Source of the DNA: Phellopilus nigrolimitatus | Taxonomy: Eukaryota > Basidiomycota > Agaricomycetes > Hymenochaetales > Hymenochaetaceae | DNA: 64,000 nucleotides | Direction of reading: 5' to 3' | NCBI GenBank assembly: GCA_021029095.1 | Contig: JAJOHG010000016.1 | Span: forward strand, 124,001-188,000 | Shown here: one piece after another, positions 45,201-54,458 of the stretch | Position numbering within the stretch: the first letter of the stretch is position 1 | Layout of the letters: each line of letters begins with the position of its first letter | The notes under the pieces: model-generated | Database searches by the model: none | Told to the model about the DNA's origin: nothing | What the model saw: the letters and a program-made list of their open reading frames with translations, nothing else | Translations under genes and position numbers: made by a program

Positions 45201-46951
45201 AATCTCTAAAAAAGTTCCGCTCAGACCTCCTCGGCACAACCTTCACTGTCTACACTGATCACAAAACCCTGGAGCACTTTCTGACTCAGAAGGACCTCTC
45301 ACGGCGTCAAGCGCGATGGCAAGAGTTCCTTGCACAGTACGTTTTTGACATCCGCTACGTGCCTGGTGAACTAAATGTCGTGGCTGACGGGCTGTCGCGT
45401 TTTCCTGACGAGGAAAACACCGGCACTGCCCGATCAGCAACGTCTTATCTTTCGGCGGCTGTCCTCTCGATCGCTTCTGATGAGCAGCTCCTTCAAAAGA
45501 TCCGCGCTGGCTATGCTGCTGATCCGTTCTCTGCGCATCTCCTGGCTAGTCCCACTGCATCGCTTGGCATCCGCATCGAAAACGGCTTGATCTTTCTCGG
45601 AGACCGCCTGGTCGTTCCGCGGACGACCGAGCTCCGCGAAACGCTCTTTCGGCTCGCTCATGACTCCCTTGGGCACTATGGCTCCGCCAAAACCTATGCT
45701 ACTCTCCGGGCTTCATTCTACTGGCCAAACATGCGTTCGGACCTCGAAAAGGCCTACATACCTCAGTGCGATTCCTGCCAACGAAACAAAGCGTCAACCA
45801 AAAAGCAAGCCGGCCCCCTCCATCCCATTGCAGTTGCGGAAGAAAGGGCCGATAACGTCTTCATAGATTTCGTCGGCCCGTTACCGCTTGATCACGGTTT
45901 CAATTATCTGTGTACCATTACCGACCAGCTCGGCGCTGACCTCCGTCTCATTCCTTGTAACTCCGACATCACTGCGGAAGCCTTCGCTCGTCTTTTCTTT
46001 GATCACTGGTACTGTGAAAACGGCCTACCCCTCAACATCTTCAGTGATCGCGACCATCTTTTCCTTTCTCGCTTCTGGAAGTCCCTGCACCGGCTCTCGG
46101 GTGTGAAGCTAAAAATGAGTACCTCCTACCACCCGCAAACCGACGGTCGCAGCGAACGAACGAACAAAACTGTCATTCAAGCGCTACGTTTTTATGTCTC
46201 TCGCCGCCAAACCGGCTGGGTTGAAGCACTACCGCGCGTCCGTTTCGAACTAATGAATACCGTCAACGAGTCGACTGGCTTCTCTCCCTTCCAGCTTCAC
46301 CTTGGTCGCTCGCCGCGCGTCATACCTCCCCTTATCCCTCTTGAGACACCCCCGGAATCTATTCCTGACGACGTCCGCGCGCTTGAGCTCTTCCAACGGC
46401 TTGAACTCGACTGTGCGCAAGCGCGTGATGCGCTGATCCTCGCCAAAGTCACGCAAGCCAGACAAGCAGACAAAAAACGCGCGCCCGAAGACCGTTTTGC
46501 GGTAGGCGACTTTGTCATGCTCTCCACCCTCCACCGCCGGCGTGACTACATGCAAAATGGCGACGGACGCGTCGCCAAGTTCATGCCACGCTGGGACGGG
46601 AAGTATCGTGTCGCGCAAGCCTTTCCGGACAGCTCCGTTTACCAGCTTGAGCTCCCGCATGCCCGCGGCAAATGCCTCTCCTTCCACGCCTCACAGCTCA
46701 AACGGTATGTCGAAAACGACAACCAGGCCTTCCCTTCACGCGCACTCACACGCCCGCCCCCCATCCTCACACCCGAAGGGTTCGAGGAATGGGAAGTCGA
46801 ACAAATCCTCGATCAACGTCGACGCGGACGCGGCTTCCAATACCTCGTCCGTTGGCGCGGCGAAGGTCCCGAGGGTGATCTCTGGCTACCCGCTCGCGAG
46901 CTCGACGACTGCGAGGCCTTAGATATCTGGCTCGGCCACCTCCGTTCCTAA
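42206..46951 (+). CDS. Gag-Pol polyprotein of chromovirus, single ORF
   Basis: 1581 aa from an ATG in strong context (GCCACCATG); the frame is open upstream into the LTR but without an ATG. Order: Gag capsid-like region (1-230), zinc knuckle CYNCRHYYTNHRAASC (about 252), aspartic protease with DNGSS (about 397), reverse transcriptase (FRELNANT..., YLDD at about 795), RNase H (HTDASDRRTG; TDHKTLEHF), integrase with an HHCC zinc domain (HDSLGHYGSAKTY, CDSCQ) and DDE residues in IDFVGPL, FSDRD and GRSERTN. A C-terminal chromodomain follows (EWEVEQILDQRRRG, YLVRWRGEG). All core residues are present, with no frameshift between gag and pol. The chromodomain typically targets insertion to particular chromatin. 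Confidence 0.96.
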   Translation: MSTTNTRSLAVLQHPKMSQIPIVTEGTWSVTLFTSWKSACEDYRIAADIDTDEELIRRAARGLKGRAVRNWFSPQAAALQALDFDAFSLLLRPVVLEYGWESRTKAEILALRQNGRKANDFYYEILEKNDALLGSTYVFDDRAIRDLLEAHCDEDVRKELEVPAVHGIANFDAWLLAAFEADERVRRQRDSLSAALRAQSRRAPPLQSRPALATLPTTANAPARTRAPGPPRAVDFGLTPREGAILARHQGCYNCRHYYTNHRAASCTLPVSYHNKSVVSDAEGDRKRPPGVPVPPPLRIKTETVAAVRASSSTPHPQLPAYAVPEFSLETAPGPSAVPEPATVASVGVEMPPSQVYEAPSESDDSEYVSPFQTPHLTWNCLLDSTALPLSVPALIDNGSSLVLIDTTLVDRLGLRRRQLPEPKHVTLAMAEGGGGTLLTEYVHIKPFSPDYRFVSRTVRAIVAPSLCSPLILGGPFLAANSIVLDHELRSAYAKHADYELLHPSVLRLGATTARCEDDEDSAKGRRPPKVKLKMVPPRERALQTLKSQSENKKKVLAELSATSCMRREAFDREHSSRWQPDIIALVRDRITITAFQQRLVEEEETMRKAYARLFPLDIPHVDDLPDDVFHEFALKDAEKRIRTRQYSSPRKYREAWETLLKQHLDAGRLRPSSSKHASPAFLLAKADPLALPRMLCDFRELNANTEPDSYPLPRVDDILADCARGKIWGKIDMTNAFFQTKVRPDQIPLTAINTPHGLYEWTVMPMGCRNAPATHQRRMEKALAGLIGKICHCYLDDIIIWSDNLDEHIRNIRTVLDALAKAKLYCSSKKTKLFCTSLDFLGHQISQAGIQADPKKTEKIATWPQPRSASEVRSFLGLVRYIAPFLPNLADYTSVLNKLTTKEAEKEFPPWSQQSQEAFSKIKKLVLSARCLTTIDHKNPGDNKIFLHTDASDRRTGAVLSFGPTPDSARPVAFDSTPLRGAELNYPVHEKELLAIVKSLKKFRSDLLGTTFTVYTDHKTLEHFLTQKDLSRRQARWQEFLAQYVFDIRYVPGELNVVADGLSRFPDEENTGTARSATSYLSAAVLSIASDEQLLQKIRAGYAADPFSAHLLASPTASLGIRIENGLIFLGDRLVVPRTTELRETLFRLAHDSLGHYGSAKTYATLRASFYWPNMRSDLEKAYIPQCDSCQRNKASTKKQAGPLHPIAVAEERADNVFIDFVGPLPLDHGFNYLCTITDQLGADLRLIPCNSDITAEAFARLFFDHWYCENGLPLNIFSDRDHLFLSRFWKSLHRLSGVKLKMSTSYHPQTDGRSERTNKTVIQALRFYVSRRQTGWVEALPRVRFELMNTVNESTGFSPFQLHLGRSPRVIPPLIPLETPPESIPDDVRALELFQRLELDCAQARDALILAKVTQARQADKKRAPEDRFAVGDFVMLSTLHRRRDYMQNGDGRVAKFMPRWDGKYRVAQAFPDSSVYQLELPHARGKCLSFHASQLKRYVENDNQAFPSRALTRPPPILTPEGFEEWEVEQILDQRRRGRGFQYLVRWRGEGPEGDLWLPARELDDCEALDIWLGHLRS

Positions 46952-46968
46952 CTACACTCTCTCCGTCC

Positions 46969-47089
46969 CTGCCTTCAAATCCAGTAGATGACATCCATTT
47001 ACTCTCAACCCTTTTCCCTTCACGGTCTCATGGGCTCTCTAGCCTTGCCGGACACTCTCGCACTTCTGCCTTCAAATCCAGTAGATGAC
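46969..47089 (+). repeat. 24-bp direct repeat in the 3' non-coding region
   Basis: CTGCCTTCAAATCCAGTAGA plus four further bases occurs at 46969-46992 and 47066-47089, between the gag-pol stop and the polypurine tract. Confidence 0.9.
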
Positions 47090-47121
47090 TTCAATTCCGC
47101 CTCCCCCTTCCAATTTCTCAC

Positions 47122-47133
47122 AGTGGGGAGGAG
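47122..47133 (+). promoter_or_regulatory. Polypurine tract (plus-strand primer site)
   Basis: The purine run GTGGGGAGGAG directly abuts the TG of the 3' LTR. Confidence 0.75.
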
Positions 47134-47348
47134 TGTAACCTCCCGGTTACAACTGCCGATCATTATTAGATAATCATTTCCTTTCTCGTAACGTACACTT
47201 CTGCGCGTGCGCAGTAATTCGAGTTTCATTCTTCTCTCACTCGAATTACAGGTATGCGCGCTATTGTAGTAATTAGATTCTTCTCTCACTCGAATTACAG
47301 AACATTCTCCAGTCTGTCTCAGTGTTCACACCCTCTCGGTGTGTTCCA
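47134..47348 (+). repeat. 3' LTR
   Basis: 215 bp, identical by eye to the 5' LTR, followed by the second CACAA. Confidence 0.95.
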
Positions 47349-47353
47349 CACAA

Positions 47354-47861
47354 GTAGAGGTAAAACGTTTCCCAAGTTAATAAAAAGTACTTGTTTCAGG
47401 AAAACTTTGATTCGATTGAGTCGCTAAAATTTCACTAGTAGCCCTAGATGTTTCCTGCAAAGTTTGCATCACAGCATAGTAGTCTTCCGAACATATTACC
47501 CGGAAAAGGCTCGTACAAGTCCACAGGATTGTTCAGACCTTTATAAGCTCCTCCCTGGAAGAAGGCAGACAAAAAACATATGCTTTACCCTGCTCCGCAT
47601 CGGTATAAAAAATGATTGCAGTCTTTCCAGGAGGGCGAAGCTGAACAATAAGAAGCGCGCGGCGATCATAACCCAATTCAGAATGAAAACAAATAAACGA
47701 CTAACGATACATAGGACCCAGTGCGACAAGCAATAAGATAGAGATCAGACAGAAAGTCATCGAAAACAAGAGTGCACAGGACAGCGATGAAGCCAGAGAT
47801 GGAAGAAAGAGGAGATGTAGAAGCGAGCCCAACTAACAGAAGAGGTGGTCAAGGGGGATGA
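47354..47861. other. Intergenic, no gene seen
   Basis: Between the LTR element and the 3' end of the winged-helix gene. Only short unsupported ORFs. Confidence 0.55.
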
Positions 47862-49982
47862 CTAGGCATCGACGCCCACGCCCCGCAGACCTGCCCATCC
47901 ATTCGCGCCGAATATGTCGAGTCCATAACCATCGAGCAGGTTGAGTGCGCTTGACGCAGATGTCGAAGATGACGCCGCATCTGTAAGCGACGGCCACGCA
48001 GTTTCTGATCCAGCTACAGAACCGGGGTTGGCATCGCCCGTATCGCCCCCTTCATCATCCTCGTCATCCGTACCGCTTGCGATATCCGCAAGCTGCGCAG
48101 CAAGTAAAGCCAGGCTTCCCTGGAGCGCAGCGCGGCTGGAAGCCGGGTCCTGCGACACGCTCGACGTAGTCTCCGGTGCTGCCGTATCTGGGTCCGAATT
48201 GGCGCCCACGTTGGACATGGCATCTTCGACACGACTCGCCGCTTGCGCAGACCCTTTTGCGGGTGGGAGAAGTGCCGCCATCGGTGGCGAATTTTGCCCA
48301 TTTTTGGTTTTGTCCGCTGTTGAAGCCGACGCGAACGCCCCGATAGAGATGTCGCCTGCAAAAATGGGCGGAGGGAAAGGACTCGCGTTCTTCGGGTTCG
48401 GGAGCGGAGATATACGTGTAGTCTTGTCCGTAATGGTATTAGCATCGGTGGTGACATTGTCTGGTGGCCGATGAATGACCTCGGTCGCCGTTTCCCCCAC
48501 ATCGACGTCTACCCTTGTCTCTGACGACGCTTCGCCCGCCTTCGGCTGCTTGAGGAGCGAGGTTAGGTTGAGGGCCTGCAAAATGCTCTGCGCTGCCTCC
48601 CATGCGTCGCGGTGGCTCTCCGCGTCCTGCTCGCTCCCGTCAACAGGCAAACCCTCCACGGGTGGCGGTAGATGGTGCGGGCCTGATGCAGGCGGGGGCG
48701 GAGTCTCAGATTGGGACTTAAGGGTCTGCGTCGCGTGGTGATACGGCCATTGGTAAGATGGGTACGTATGTGTGGTTGCCGTAGGATGCGAGGAGCTACT
48801 TGGGTTTGTCGTAGCTTGGGCATAGGACTGTGGGCGACGAGTTGTCCGCTTCGACGTCTACATAATGTTTAGAAACATGAAAAAATATGCAGCAGCAATA
48901 GTAGATACGTACATTTCCGCCCTCCCATGCCGTATTCAGTCTGTACTTCCCGTCCTTGCTCTTCTCAAACCTCCCACGTTTAAATGCCTTTTGAAGCGCT
49001 TGACTTGCGCTGGGGCGGAAATTGGCCTGCAGTGGGTAGTGTGCGGCCATCCACTGGAACAGAAGCTTCGGCGCAGTCCCGTCAGGGTCGTTGTACTCCG
49101 CAAGTGCCTGCACAAGCATCACTTCGTAGGAAGGGAGACTGTTTTCCTCTTCAGATTTCTGCGCGGGCTTTACGGCAGGAGAGTAAGGTGTTGCCCCTTG
49201 TGTGTTAGACGTCGCGGAGTAGGGATACGGATATGGCTGGTGGTTCTGGTTTGAGGAGTGAGGATATGGATAACCTTGTGGGTAGGCGTATTGCGAATAG
49301 GAATGGGACAGCTGATTTTGCGACGACGTGGAAGACAACGTAGAAGTATAAGACGACGATGCTGCCTGATACGACGTTGTTGTCGAAGTCACGGGTGGTG
49401 TTGGTAGTGCATGGGATGATGTCTCATTGGGTACCTTCGCCGGTGCCGGAGATGTAGCAGTCGGCGTCGGCATCGGCGCCAACGCCGGTGAGTGGGCCTG
49501 CTGAGATGACTGGACATGTGGTGGGGCGGCTGGCGGCTCTTCTGCATCCGTCGTAGGTGACGCATTCCTCTGTGCGTTCGCAGGATCCGGTGGATCGGGA
49601 GTTTTGCGCAAGTGGCCGGCAATACTCACGCCCGACTTCGCGATTGTGGCCATGGCCGTGCTCAGGATGGCAGCTTGCATGTTTTGCGGCCATATCTCAT
49701 TCCTGATGCTCAGAGGAACGTGCTCGTCGAGCTTCAAGGCAAGCTCGACGACCTGCTCCGGTGGTAAGAGATTTAACCACACTCGTTTGAATGTCCTGCC
49801 GCCATCTTCGGTGCCATCGACGGCGGGCACAGTGGACGTGCCTGTCGAAGAGAACATTAGTCTCGAATAATTTGGAGGTAGACATTCGACGAACCAGCTG
49901 CATTATTCTGACCGAAGAATGTGTTAGATTAGGGGCGTGGATTGATGAAGCTGAATGAGCTCACCGTCGCATCCGAGTCCAT
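47862..49982 (-). CDS. Linker-histone (H1/H5)-like winged-helix protein
   Basis: 651 aa from exons 49982..49965 (18 nt), 49907..49895 (13 nt), 49841..48913 and 48857..47862. The start reads MDSDATNNAAGTSTVPAVDG after joining the two microexons. A Ser/Pro/Tyr/Gln-rich region (SYSQYAYPQGYPYPHS) precedes a winged-helix domain at about 270-335: LPSYEVMLVQALAEYNDPDG, KLLFQWMAAHYP, RPSASQALQKAFKRGRFEKS and GKYRLN, which matches the H1/H5 globular fold. The tail is long and acidic/Ser-rich, unlike the Lys-rich tail of true H1, so this is a chromatin-associated or transcriptional protein rather than a linker histone. Nuclear location is inferred. Confidence 0.82.
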
Positions 49983-50457
49983 CGCGCACACATGCGAAAA
50001 ACTGTGCAGTTGCAAAGTCGTCGGGACAAACTGGCGGCATCAAACTTTGTACACTTTTGTATTCGTGGGAACCAACTCTTTACTTACACCACGACATGTC
50101 TACCGAGATAGCGACTTCCAAATGCTCCCCATCGTTTTCAAGGTCGCTGGCAGAGGACAGTAACCTTACATTTGAATTCTGGTAAAGCGATTTACAGAAC
50201 TCTTTATCTTGGAGCTTGTGCTTAACTTTGCTGGCTGCGGTCCATTTACCTTGGAAGCTGCCGAAATAGGACTTCCTGCTGGAGTCGCCGTTCGTACTTT
50301 CCAAATGAACGTCTTTACCCCTGCACGTTGCACCGGATCCTGCACTTGGCGCTTGTCAGACTTAAACTTACGAATCGATACGTTCATGACTGGCACGCAT
50401 CTTCTCATATCTGTCCACGAGCTTCTTTGGAATCTCATAGAGCTACTTGGTTGGAAT

Positions 50458-50969
50458 ATGGCAACCATTTCAAGTTTCGACGACCATAACCTGAATCGGC
50501 GAATTTCACAAAAAAAAAAGTATCTGAGAACATCCGTTCGTAGCACGCTAAAGGGGTTCCTCCTTAGATCCGCTAAAGACGCTGTAGCCATCGCTGTAGC
50601 ATGCATAGCTGACTCGCGCTATCTGTTCGGCAGACTCGGTCTTATCGGATGCTATGCAGCTGGTCCTATCGCAGGTTCATCCACTGTGTCCTAAGCACAT
50701 CCCGCTACTAGTTAACAATATTTGGCGATAACGCCTCGTTTGTCGTTGGCGCTCTATGGGGGTCTAGCGGGCTCAACGTGCGCTTTCTGCTGATCTGCGG
50801 CCATAGGTGGGACAGCTGCTCTGCAGCTGTAGCTGGGAGCAGCGCCGCAGGATCCGCCGTCGTATTTACGCAGGCACTCTTGGAGAATCCTCATTCGAAG
50901 CCTTGGAGGGATGGGGAGGAGTTTGAACCGTCTATCATGTTGATCGATGAGCTGCTTAAAATTGCGTAG
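50458..50969 (+). pseudogene. Gag-like/IFI6-like family member 1 (degenerate)
   Basis: Starts like its relatives (MATISSF versus MADIPNF), but the Gag-like exon is lost or scrambled. The membrane core RLGLIGCYAAGPIAG is recognisable and is followed by a stop at about 50692-50694. The third-exon equivalent near 50765-50969 has in-frame stops, but its end (SKPWRDGEEFEPSIMLIDEL) matches the intact copy. About 1.3 kb from the next copy. Confidence 0.65.
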
Positions 50970-51464
50970 CTTCTTGATCAGCTGATGTTTTGTGTCTTCG
51001 GGGGAAGGTTTAGGGTTGCCCGAGGCGTTCGTTTCTATCTTTGTAGCAGATAACAGTGTTGTTCTCTTCGTGGACCATGGGCAATTCAACGACCGGACTT
51101 CGGTATACACAGGCTTGTACGTAGTTCTGCTAATTTTGCTGACTGCATCGACTGCGGTCCATTTACCTCAGAAGCTTTCGTGGGAATAGGACGCGCCTTT
51201 GAATGTCTGCTCTACTATATCTGTCTTTCTCCGTCCTCAAATGAATGCTCACACCCATGCACGTTTCAACCGAACTCTACTCGTTCCCTGAAATCACAAT
51301 GGATTTAAGTCTAAGCTTCGCTTCGGTAGAGTGCTCGTGACGACCCACGAGACTCTATCTATGGGATGGATAAAGCCGGTGTTCCTCTCTTGCGGTCGGG
51401 GGTTTACTTAAGGCACCCGCCTCCTTGCACCTGTCGTCCCTCACACAAATACTTGATCGAAATT

Positions 51465-52257
51465 ATGGCAGACATTCCAAACTTCAACGGTGAAGGCAGT
51501 GTCGACGGCTGGATCCGCGCGCTTGAGGGGCACTTTGTGCAGAACGGGATACCTAAGAACGAACGAGTGGAGCTCGCAATGCTGTATCTGAGCCTTCCGG
51601 TTCGAGGTTGCATCGACAGTCTTGCTGGTTTCCTGGAGACAACCTCGGAAGAAACCTGGAATTGGACGTGGAAGAGACTGAAAGCTGCCCTTCGGGGAAT
51701 CAACAGTAAGTTGGCGGCGCTAGCTTGTTTTCCCCAAATGCTGAGTATGCGCCACAGAGCAGTTTGACAGATTATGTAGGCCGAATCACGTACATTGTCC
51801 TATGACTGACTCACATGAATAAGTCAAAGAATCTATCGTCAAAATAGTTAAGACAACTGCAGCCGTCGGCGCAGCATTTGTCGCCGGCCCCGCATTATTT
51901 GTTGGTGGACTCAGTCTTATTGGGTTTTCTGCGGTTGGACCTGTCGCAGGTCAGTATCTATTGCATTTTAAGTACATTTTGCTGTTAGCTAATGAGATTT
52001 AAGGATCGCTTGCCGCGACTGCCCAATCAGTATTCTACGGGGGTGCGGTCCAGGCGGGCTCCGCATTTGCTTTCTGCCAGTCCGCGGCCATGGGTGGGTC
52101 GGCTCTCGTAGCTGTAGCTGAGGCCAGCGCTGTAGGGGCTGCCGCCATAGCTAAGATGAAGGAACTTGCAGAGAGACCTCCCTCGAAATCTTGGGCGGAT
52201 GGCGAGGCGTTCAGGCCGTCTGTCGGGTTGATTGAAGAGCTACGTGAAGTTGCGTAG
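51465..52257 (+). CDS. Gag-like domain fused to IFI6/ISG12-like domain (intact member)
   Basis: 206 aa from exons 51465..51705, 51824..51949 and 52004..52257, all in phase. Residues 1-80 look like a Ty3-type retroviral Gag N-terminal domain: NFNGEGSVDGWIRALEGHFV, KNERVELAMLYLSLPVRG, WNWTWKRLKAALRG. Residues 81-206 are Gly/Ala-rich hydrophobic helices of IFI6/ISG12 type (GGLSLIGFSAVGPVAGSLAA, FYGGAVQAGSAFAFCQSAAM) with a charged tail (PPSKSWADGEAFRPSVGLIE). The upstream ATG at 51366 is in frame, but 51465 is the start conserved in the paralogue. Predicted small membrane protein with a cytosolic assembly-type domain. Function unknown; the fusion is unfamiliar to me. Confidence 0.72.
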
Positions 52258-52917
52258 TTTCTTAATTCGTCAATCATTTGTTTCCTCGTGCGAGATACAA
52301 AGACTTAAAATTGTACGAGGCGTCTGGTTCTACCTTTGTAACAGATAACAGTGGTTCTCTTCGTGGATTGAAGATTTGGAGTTGTACGAGAAGTCCGGTT
52401 TTACTTTTGTAATAGATAACAATGATTTTCTCTCTTCGTGGACAGGTCGTGGCAATCCAACAATCGGACTCCGGTATACACGATCCGCAAACCTCGTCAT
52501 CCTGGAGCTTGTATTAGTTCTGCTGATTTTCTTCACTGCGTCGACTGCGATCTATTTACCTCAGAAGCTTCCATGGGGATGGGACGTGCCTTTTGTATGT
52601 CTATATCTGTCTTTCTCTTTTTTCTCAAATGGATGCTTGCACCCTTCCATCCCCCAAACACATTGCAACCGAACTCTACTCATTTCCCGTCTCAAGCAAC
52701 TTACGCACTGAAATGGGTTTGTGACTGGTAGGTTTAGGGACTAGTGAGCTTAGAGAGCAGTATGGTCTGGGCTTCGCTTCGGGCTCACGAAGCTCTATTC
52801 ATGAGGATGGATGGTGTCACTGTTCCGCTCTTGTGGTTGAGGGTACTTGAGGTTTCCGCCTCATTGCGCCTGTCATGCACTTCCTGTCTTCCCTCACAGA
52901 GATACTTGGTCGAAATT

Positions 52918-53698
52918 ATGGCAGCCTTCTCAATCTTCAACGGTCAATGCAGGGTCACCTGGATCGGCGAGCTTGATCTGTATTTCTAGCAGAGCGAAAT
53001 GCCTGAGAAAAGGCGATTGGTGCTAGCAATGCTGTATCTCAGCCTTCCGGTTCGAGGTTGCATCGACAGTCTTGCTGGTTTTCTGGAGACGATCTCTGAG
53101 AAACTTGGAATCGGAGGTGGCCGAGACTGAGGTAGCCCTTCGGGGATTTGAAGGTAAGTCGGCGGTGTTAGCTTGTTACCCCCCCCCCCCCCCTAAAAAA
53201 AAGAAAAAAGTCGAGCATGCCTACAGAGCAGATTGGAGACGACAGCTTCTGTAGGCTACATCACGTTTCCCTTGTTATATGACTGGCTCACAATAAACAA
53301 GTCACTAAAAAGTTTTTCGTCAAAGCAGCTAAGGTAACCGCAGCCGTCGGCGTAGCATGTGTCGTTGGCCCCTCATTGTTTGTTGGTAGGTCAGTATCTA
53401 GTGCAATTTAAGCACAATTGCTGTTAGCTAATGAGATTTAAGGATCGCTTGCCGCGACTGCCAATCAGTATTCTACGGGGGTGCGGTCCAGGCGGGCTCC
53501 GCGTTTGCTTTCTGCCAGTCTGCGGCCATGGGTGGGTCTGCTGCTCTCGCAGCTGTAGCTGGGGCCAGCGCTGGAGGGACTGCCGCCATAGCTACTATGA
53601 AGGAGCTTGCGGAGACACCTCCCTCGAAATCTTGGGCGGATGGCTCGGAGTTCAGACCGTCTACCGGATTGATCAATGCGATACTTGAAGTTGCGTAG
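52918..53698 (+). pseudogene. Gag-like/IFI6-like family member 3 (broken)
   Basis: Closely related to 51465..52257. The Gag-like exon begins MAAFSIFNGQ but has an in-frame TAG (52987-52989) and later frame changes, although LAMLYLSLPVRGCIDSLAGF is kept. Exon 2 lacks the GLSLIGF...PVAG helix. Exon 3 has a one-base deletion (CTGCCAATC versus CTGCCCAATC). A C14/A8 homopolymer run near 53178-53200 interrupts the intron. Confidence 0.8.
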
Positions 53699-54458
53699 CT
53701 TCTTAGTCAGTCAAAAAAAAATCTTTTTGTGCGAGACACGAAAACTCAAGGTTATACGAGGCGTCCGATTTTTGTTTACTGTTGCACTTGTCTTTTGGTT
53801 ATATTTTCTTTTGTTTTGGAGATTGATTTCTTGACAATCGCTCGGCAGTTTGAGGTGGACTTGGTATTGTCCAGATCTACAGATACTGTGCCATAAAATT
53901 GGATTATTAGTCGAGTTCAACAGAGGAAATCTGAATTCAAATATGTACACCTTTCGTGAGCGTTCTGAACTCCTGGGAAGCACGTATGTACATATACTCT
54001 CCACGGAAAGAAAGGATATGGCTTCTTTAACATGACACAAACACGCTTTCTGCAGGTGTCACGACTGATCCTGCTCGTTCAAGTTGTGGACACGAGAAGG
54101 AGTAGAGTTCGACTTCAAGGTTGCACAGTTCGGGTCTGCTATGAGACTAGCTGAGTATTGAAAATCGGGCTAGTGCAGCAGTCTCCTGAGCACAACATTC
54201 TGCAAGCTCATTTCGAAGAGAAAAATAGTCAGTCAAAGCGATATCATTTCAAATTGCCGAGGCCCCACTTTCACGTGACATAAACCACGTGATAGTATCT
54301 GACGCGTTTGTGACAGTTGTGTCACTTTCATCGTGACTAGAGGCTGACCCGGAACCTCTCTCTTCTTTTCATTTCTTCATTCTCTTCCTCTTCTTTAACA
54401 GAGACACGACTGCGATACCCAAGCCGCGACACTGCACCACCACAACTCCTTGATCACA
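53699..54458. other. Intergenic/promoter region, no gene seen
   Basis: AT-rich, then a promoter-like segment with the CACGTG pair and a pyrimidine-rich stretch just before the next ATG. Confidence 0.55.
54272..54291. promoter_or_regulatory. Pair of CACGTG (E-box) palindromes
   Basis: CACGTG at 54272-54277 and 54286-54291, each followed by A, about 170 bp upstream of the ATG at 54459. Same core as the pair upstream of ARB1. Confidence 0.45.

Larger units (their letters stand above)
41708..47353 (+). mobile_element. Full-length Ty3/gypsy LTR retrotransposon (chromovirus) with target-site duplication
   Basis: LTRs 41713..41927 and 47134..47348 (215 bp each, identical by eye, TG...CA ends) are flanked by the 5-bp direct repeat CACAA (41708-41712 and 47349-47353). 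One intact gag-pol ORF (42206..46951) lies between. Identical LTRs and an uninterrupted ORF indicate recent insertion. Confidence 0.97.

Noticed and set aside
53170..53205. C-run followed by A-run as a possible regulatory element
   Set aside because: Lies in an intron of a pseudogene and is most simply homopolymer slippage.
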